Positions 4,188-6,319 of a stretch of 6,319 nucleotides of DNA are shown here, in pieces (the stretch's first letter is position 1; each line of letters opens with the position of its first letter). The stretch comes from Actinomycetota bacterium (GTDB lineage Bacteria > Actinomycetota > Actinomycetes > Nanopelagicales > Nanopelagicaceae). Location of the stretch: assembly GCA_009705185.1 (NCBI GenBank), contig WLCS01000064.1, forward strand, positions 1 to 6,319. Reading direction: 5' to 3'. The notes under the pieces are model-generated. The model was not told where the DNA came from and did no database searches. It worked only from the letters and a program-made list of their open reading frames with translations. Position numbers and translations under genes: made by a program.

Positions 4188-6319
4188 ATGAGTTTCATTC
4201 ATCTGCGCACCGCAAGTGCGTACTCACTTAAATACGGAACAACGCAACCACGCGATCTAGTCGCGCGCGCATCAGAACTTGAAATGCCTGCGCTCGCACT
4301 GACAGATCGCGATGGTTTAGCTGGCGCCATTCGTTTTACAAAGGCGTGTGTATCTCATGGCGTTGCACCCATTATCGGAATCAATCTCCCTATCCACCTT
4401 GGCAATACATCTGGTGTTTTACCGCGCGTGACAATTCTTGCTCACAGCGATGGGGGATGGCGCAGTTTGGTTCGGCTCATGACGGGCCTTCATATGAATA
4501 TCGATAACCGTAAACCGGTATTAACTCTTGAACTTCTTGAAAAATTTAGCAGCCATACATCGCACTTACATCTCTTGCATGGCCCCGAATCACCTGTATC
4601 TCAAGCGCTCGCTGCCCATCGATCCGATGCAGCGCTAGATATTTTCAACCAAACCCGCGATCTCTTTGCAGATCATGCAATCGAATGTGTCTCGCACTTA
4701 GTTGCAGGTAACGGTCCTCGTTCTACAGCTCACGCCGCTCGATCGCTGATATTTGCTCGCGATAACGATATTGATGCAGTGATTACCAATGCGGTGCGCA
4801 TGCGAGATCGCGCCGATGGACCAGTTGCAGATGTTTTAGATTGTGCCCGCCAATTAGTTCCGTTGCATCCGCGCAATGTAGAACGCCGCAATGCCGAAGC
4901 GTATTTAAAGAGCACAGATGAAATGGTTTCACTGGCTGCAGAAATTGCCCGAGCAGCAGGAGAGCGCACACCACGTGCACTTCTTAAAACAACTCGTCAG
5001 TGGGCAGAGCGCGCAGTGCTATCTCCGCAACGAGACATTGGTTTAGGCGCAATTCATTTACCCGAAGCACATATTGTCGGCGCGGATTCTGCAGCTGCTA
5101 TGCGCACCTTGCTGCGCACTCGTTCTGAAGCAGGAATCAATTGGCGCTACAACGATGGCGCAACAATTGCTCAAGCACGCGCACGTCTTGATGATGAACT
5201 CGCAACCGTTGCAACGTTGGGATACGAGTCCTATTTTCTTACCGTTGCAGATATCACCGATATGGCGCGGGCTGCAGATATTCGTGTAGCTGCTCGAGGC
5301 AGTGGTGCGGGATCACTGATCTGTCATTTACTTGGAATTTCTGGCGTTGATCCGATGCAGCACGGTTTACTCATGGAACGTTTTTGTTCACCTCTGCGCC
5401 GCGCACTTCCTGATATTGATATCGATGTTGAATCTGCACGCCGCCTTGAAATTTATGACATGGTCTTTAAACGTTACGGCGCACAAGATTGGAGCAAACC
5501 CGGCGCAATCTCACGGTGTGCCACGGTGGCGATGGTCGATACATATCGCGCACGTAATGCGATTCGCGATGCTGGAGCAGCTCTGGGTATGCCTGCAATG
5601 GAGATAGATCTCCTTGCAAAGTCAATGCCACATATTCGTGCAGGAAATATCGATGCAGCGCTGAACTCGTTGCCAGAACTGAAATCACTTAATACATCAG
5701 CGCCTCTTACTCGCGCCACGATTGCTCTTGCCGCGCGCCTTGATGGCCTTCCGCGACATCTTGCGATGCATCCATGTGCGATGGTCTTATCTGATGCATC
5801 TTTCCTTGATCGCGCGCCGATACAACTCAATGCCGGTGGTTTTCCTATGGTCGAATTCGATAAAGATGATGTCGAAGATATCGGCCTGCTTAAGCTCGAC
5901 ATATTAGGCGTACGCATGCAGTCCACAATCGCACATGCCATCCACGAGATTAAAAGAGTAGAAGAGAAAGAAATTGATATTGATGCGGTGCCACTTGATG
6001 ACAAAGATACCTACTCGCTCATTCAATCAACGCGCACACTAGGAATTTTCCAAGTTGAAAGTCCAGGACAACGCGAACTCGTAGGAAAACTTGAACCTCG
6101 CACCTTTAGTGATCTCATTATTGATATTTCACTTTTCAGGCCAGGGCCAGTAAAGAGCGACATGATTCGCCCATTTCTTAATGCGCGACATGGCTGGAAC
6201 CCAGCACAAATCATTCATCCAGATTTATTGCCTATCTTGTCTGAAACCGAAGGCGTTGTTGTCTTTCACGAACAAGTCATTTCAATCATCTCTGTGATGA
6301 CAGGCATTTCTTTAGCTGC
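4188..6319 (+). CDS. dnaE2: DnaE2-type error-prone DNA polymerase III alpha subunit (3' truncated by window edge)
   Basis: From ATG 4188 the frame is open to the window edge, giving 710 residues of a protein usually about 1,000-1,150 long. Order: N-terminal PHP domain (from HLRTASAYSLKYG, 5-17, and TDRDGLAGA, 39-47); polymerase motif ARGSGAGSL (369-377); catalytic PDIDIDVE (408-415); third catalytic Asp in KLDILG (569-574, Asp571); TLGIFQVES (617-625); LFRPGPVKSDM (649-659); VVFHEQV (691-697). The palm aspartates are intact, so it should be an active C-family polymerase. The PHP metal motifs are degenerate (HLRTAS for HLHVHS; TDRDG for TDHDG), so no PHP proofreading is expected. The LexA box upstream and the DUF6504 partner argue for the damage-inducible DnaE2/ImuC role rather than the replicative DnaE1. 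Unseen: tandem HhH, OB fold and beta-clamp-binding motif. Confidence 0.88.
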   Translation, partial: MSFIHLRTASAYSLKYGTTQPRDLVARASELEMPALALTDRDGLAGAIRFTKACVSHGVAPIIGINLPIHLGNTSGVLPRVTILAHSDGGWRSLVRLMTGLHMNIDNRKPVLTLELLEKFSSHTSHLHLLHGPESPVSQALAAHRSDAALDIFNQTRDLFADHAIECVSHLVAGNGPRSTAHAARSLIFARDNDIDAVITNAVRMRDRADGPVADVLDCARQLVPLHPRNVERRNAEAYLKSTDEMVSLAAEIARAAGERTPRALLKTTRQWAERAVLSPQRDIGLGAIHLPEAHIVGADSAAAMRTLLRTRSEAGINWRYNDGATIAQARARLDDELATVATLGYESYFLTVADITDMARAADIRVAARGSGAGSLICHLLGISGVDPMQHGLLMERFCSPLRRALPDIDIDVESARRLEIYDMVFKRYGAQDWSKPGAISRCATVAMVDTYRARNAIRDAGAALGMPAMEIDLLAKSMPHIRAGNIDAALNSLPELKSLNTSAPLTRATIALAARLDGLPRHLAMHPCAMVLSDASFLDRAPIQLNAGGFPMVEFDKDDVEDIGLLKLDILGVRMQSTIAHAIHEIKRVEEKEIDIDAVPLDDKDTYSLIQSTRTLGIFQVESPGQRELVGKLEPRTFSDLIIDISLFRPGPVKSDMIRPFLNARHGWNPAQIIHPDLLPILSETEGVVVFHEQVISIISVMTGISLA

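Noticed and set aside
5474..6004. Minus-strand open frame of 176 codons inside dnaE2
   Set aside because: The opposite plus strand encodes conserved polymerase motifs throughout; the minus frame is low-complexity Ser/Arg/Ala with no recognisable domain.

Overview
The window looks like chromosomal DNA from an actinobacterium of modest GC content (roughly half, judged by eye). The evidence is the Gram-positive/actinobacterial LexA box (TTCGAAC-N4-GTTCGAA), a DUF6504 gene next to an actinobacterial-type second DNA polymerase III alpha subunit, promoter elements placed as for leaderless mRNAs, and very tight gene packing. A streamlined freshwater lineage such as Nanopelagicales (acI) would fit, but that placement is inference from composition and compactness. 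No mobile element, CRISPR array, rRNA or tRNA gene was seen.

Layout. Left end (1-1183): the C-terminal end of an OmpA-like peptidoglycan-binding protein (+) converges with a two-gene minus-strand operon, a YbaK/EbsC-type aminoacyl-tRNA deacylase-like protein followed 2 nt later by a VOC/glyoxalase-fold protein. Middle (1184-3187): an MFS transporter (+) diverges from the YbaK gene across a tiny intergenic space holding two opposed -10-like elements. It converges with a TauE/SafE permease gene (-), and the two reading frames overlap by 8 nt inside a 12-bp palindrome. Region 3188-3894: a DoxX-family membrane protein (-) lies upstream of TauE/SafE and is separated from it by a terminator-like hairpin. 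DoxX has a TTG start with a strong Shine-Dalgarno sequence, codon usage typical of a highly expressed gene, and a perfect 18-bp palindrome upstream that looks like an operator. Right end (3895-6319): a DUF6504 gene and a DnaE2-type DNA polymerase gene (running off the window) form a two-gene plus-strand operon preceded by a perfect LexA box.

How the genes work together. The clearest functional unit is the LexA-controlled DUF6504-dnaE2 pair, most simply read as a DNA-damage-inducible translesion/mutagenesis module. No Y-family polymerase (ImuB-like) gene lies beside it here. The DnaE2 PHP domain has lost metal-binding histidines in two motifs, so it probably lacks intrinsic proofreading. DoxX and TauE/SafE may share a role in redox or sulfur/thiol homeostasis, but this rests on family knowledge and adjacency only. 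The remaining genes are ordinary housekeeping or accessory genes whose substrates cannot be read from sequence.
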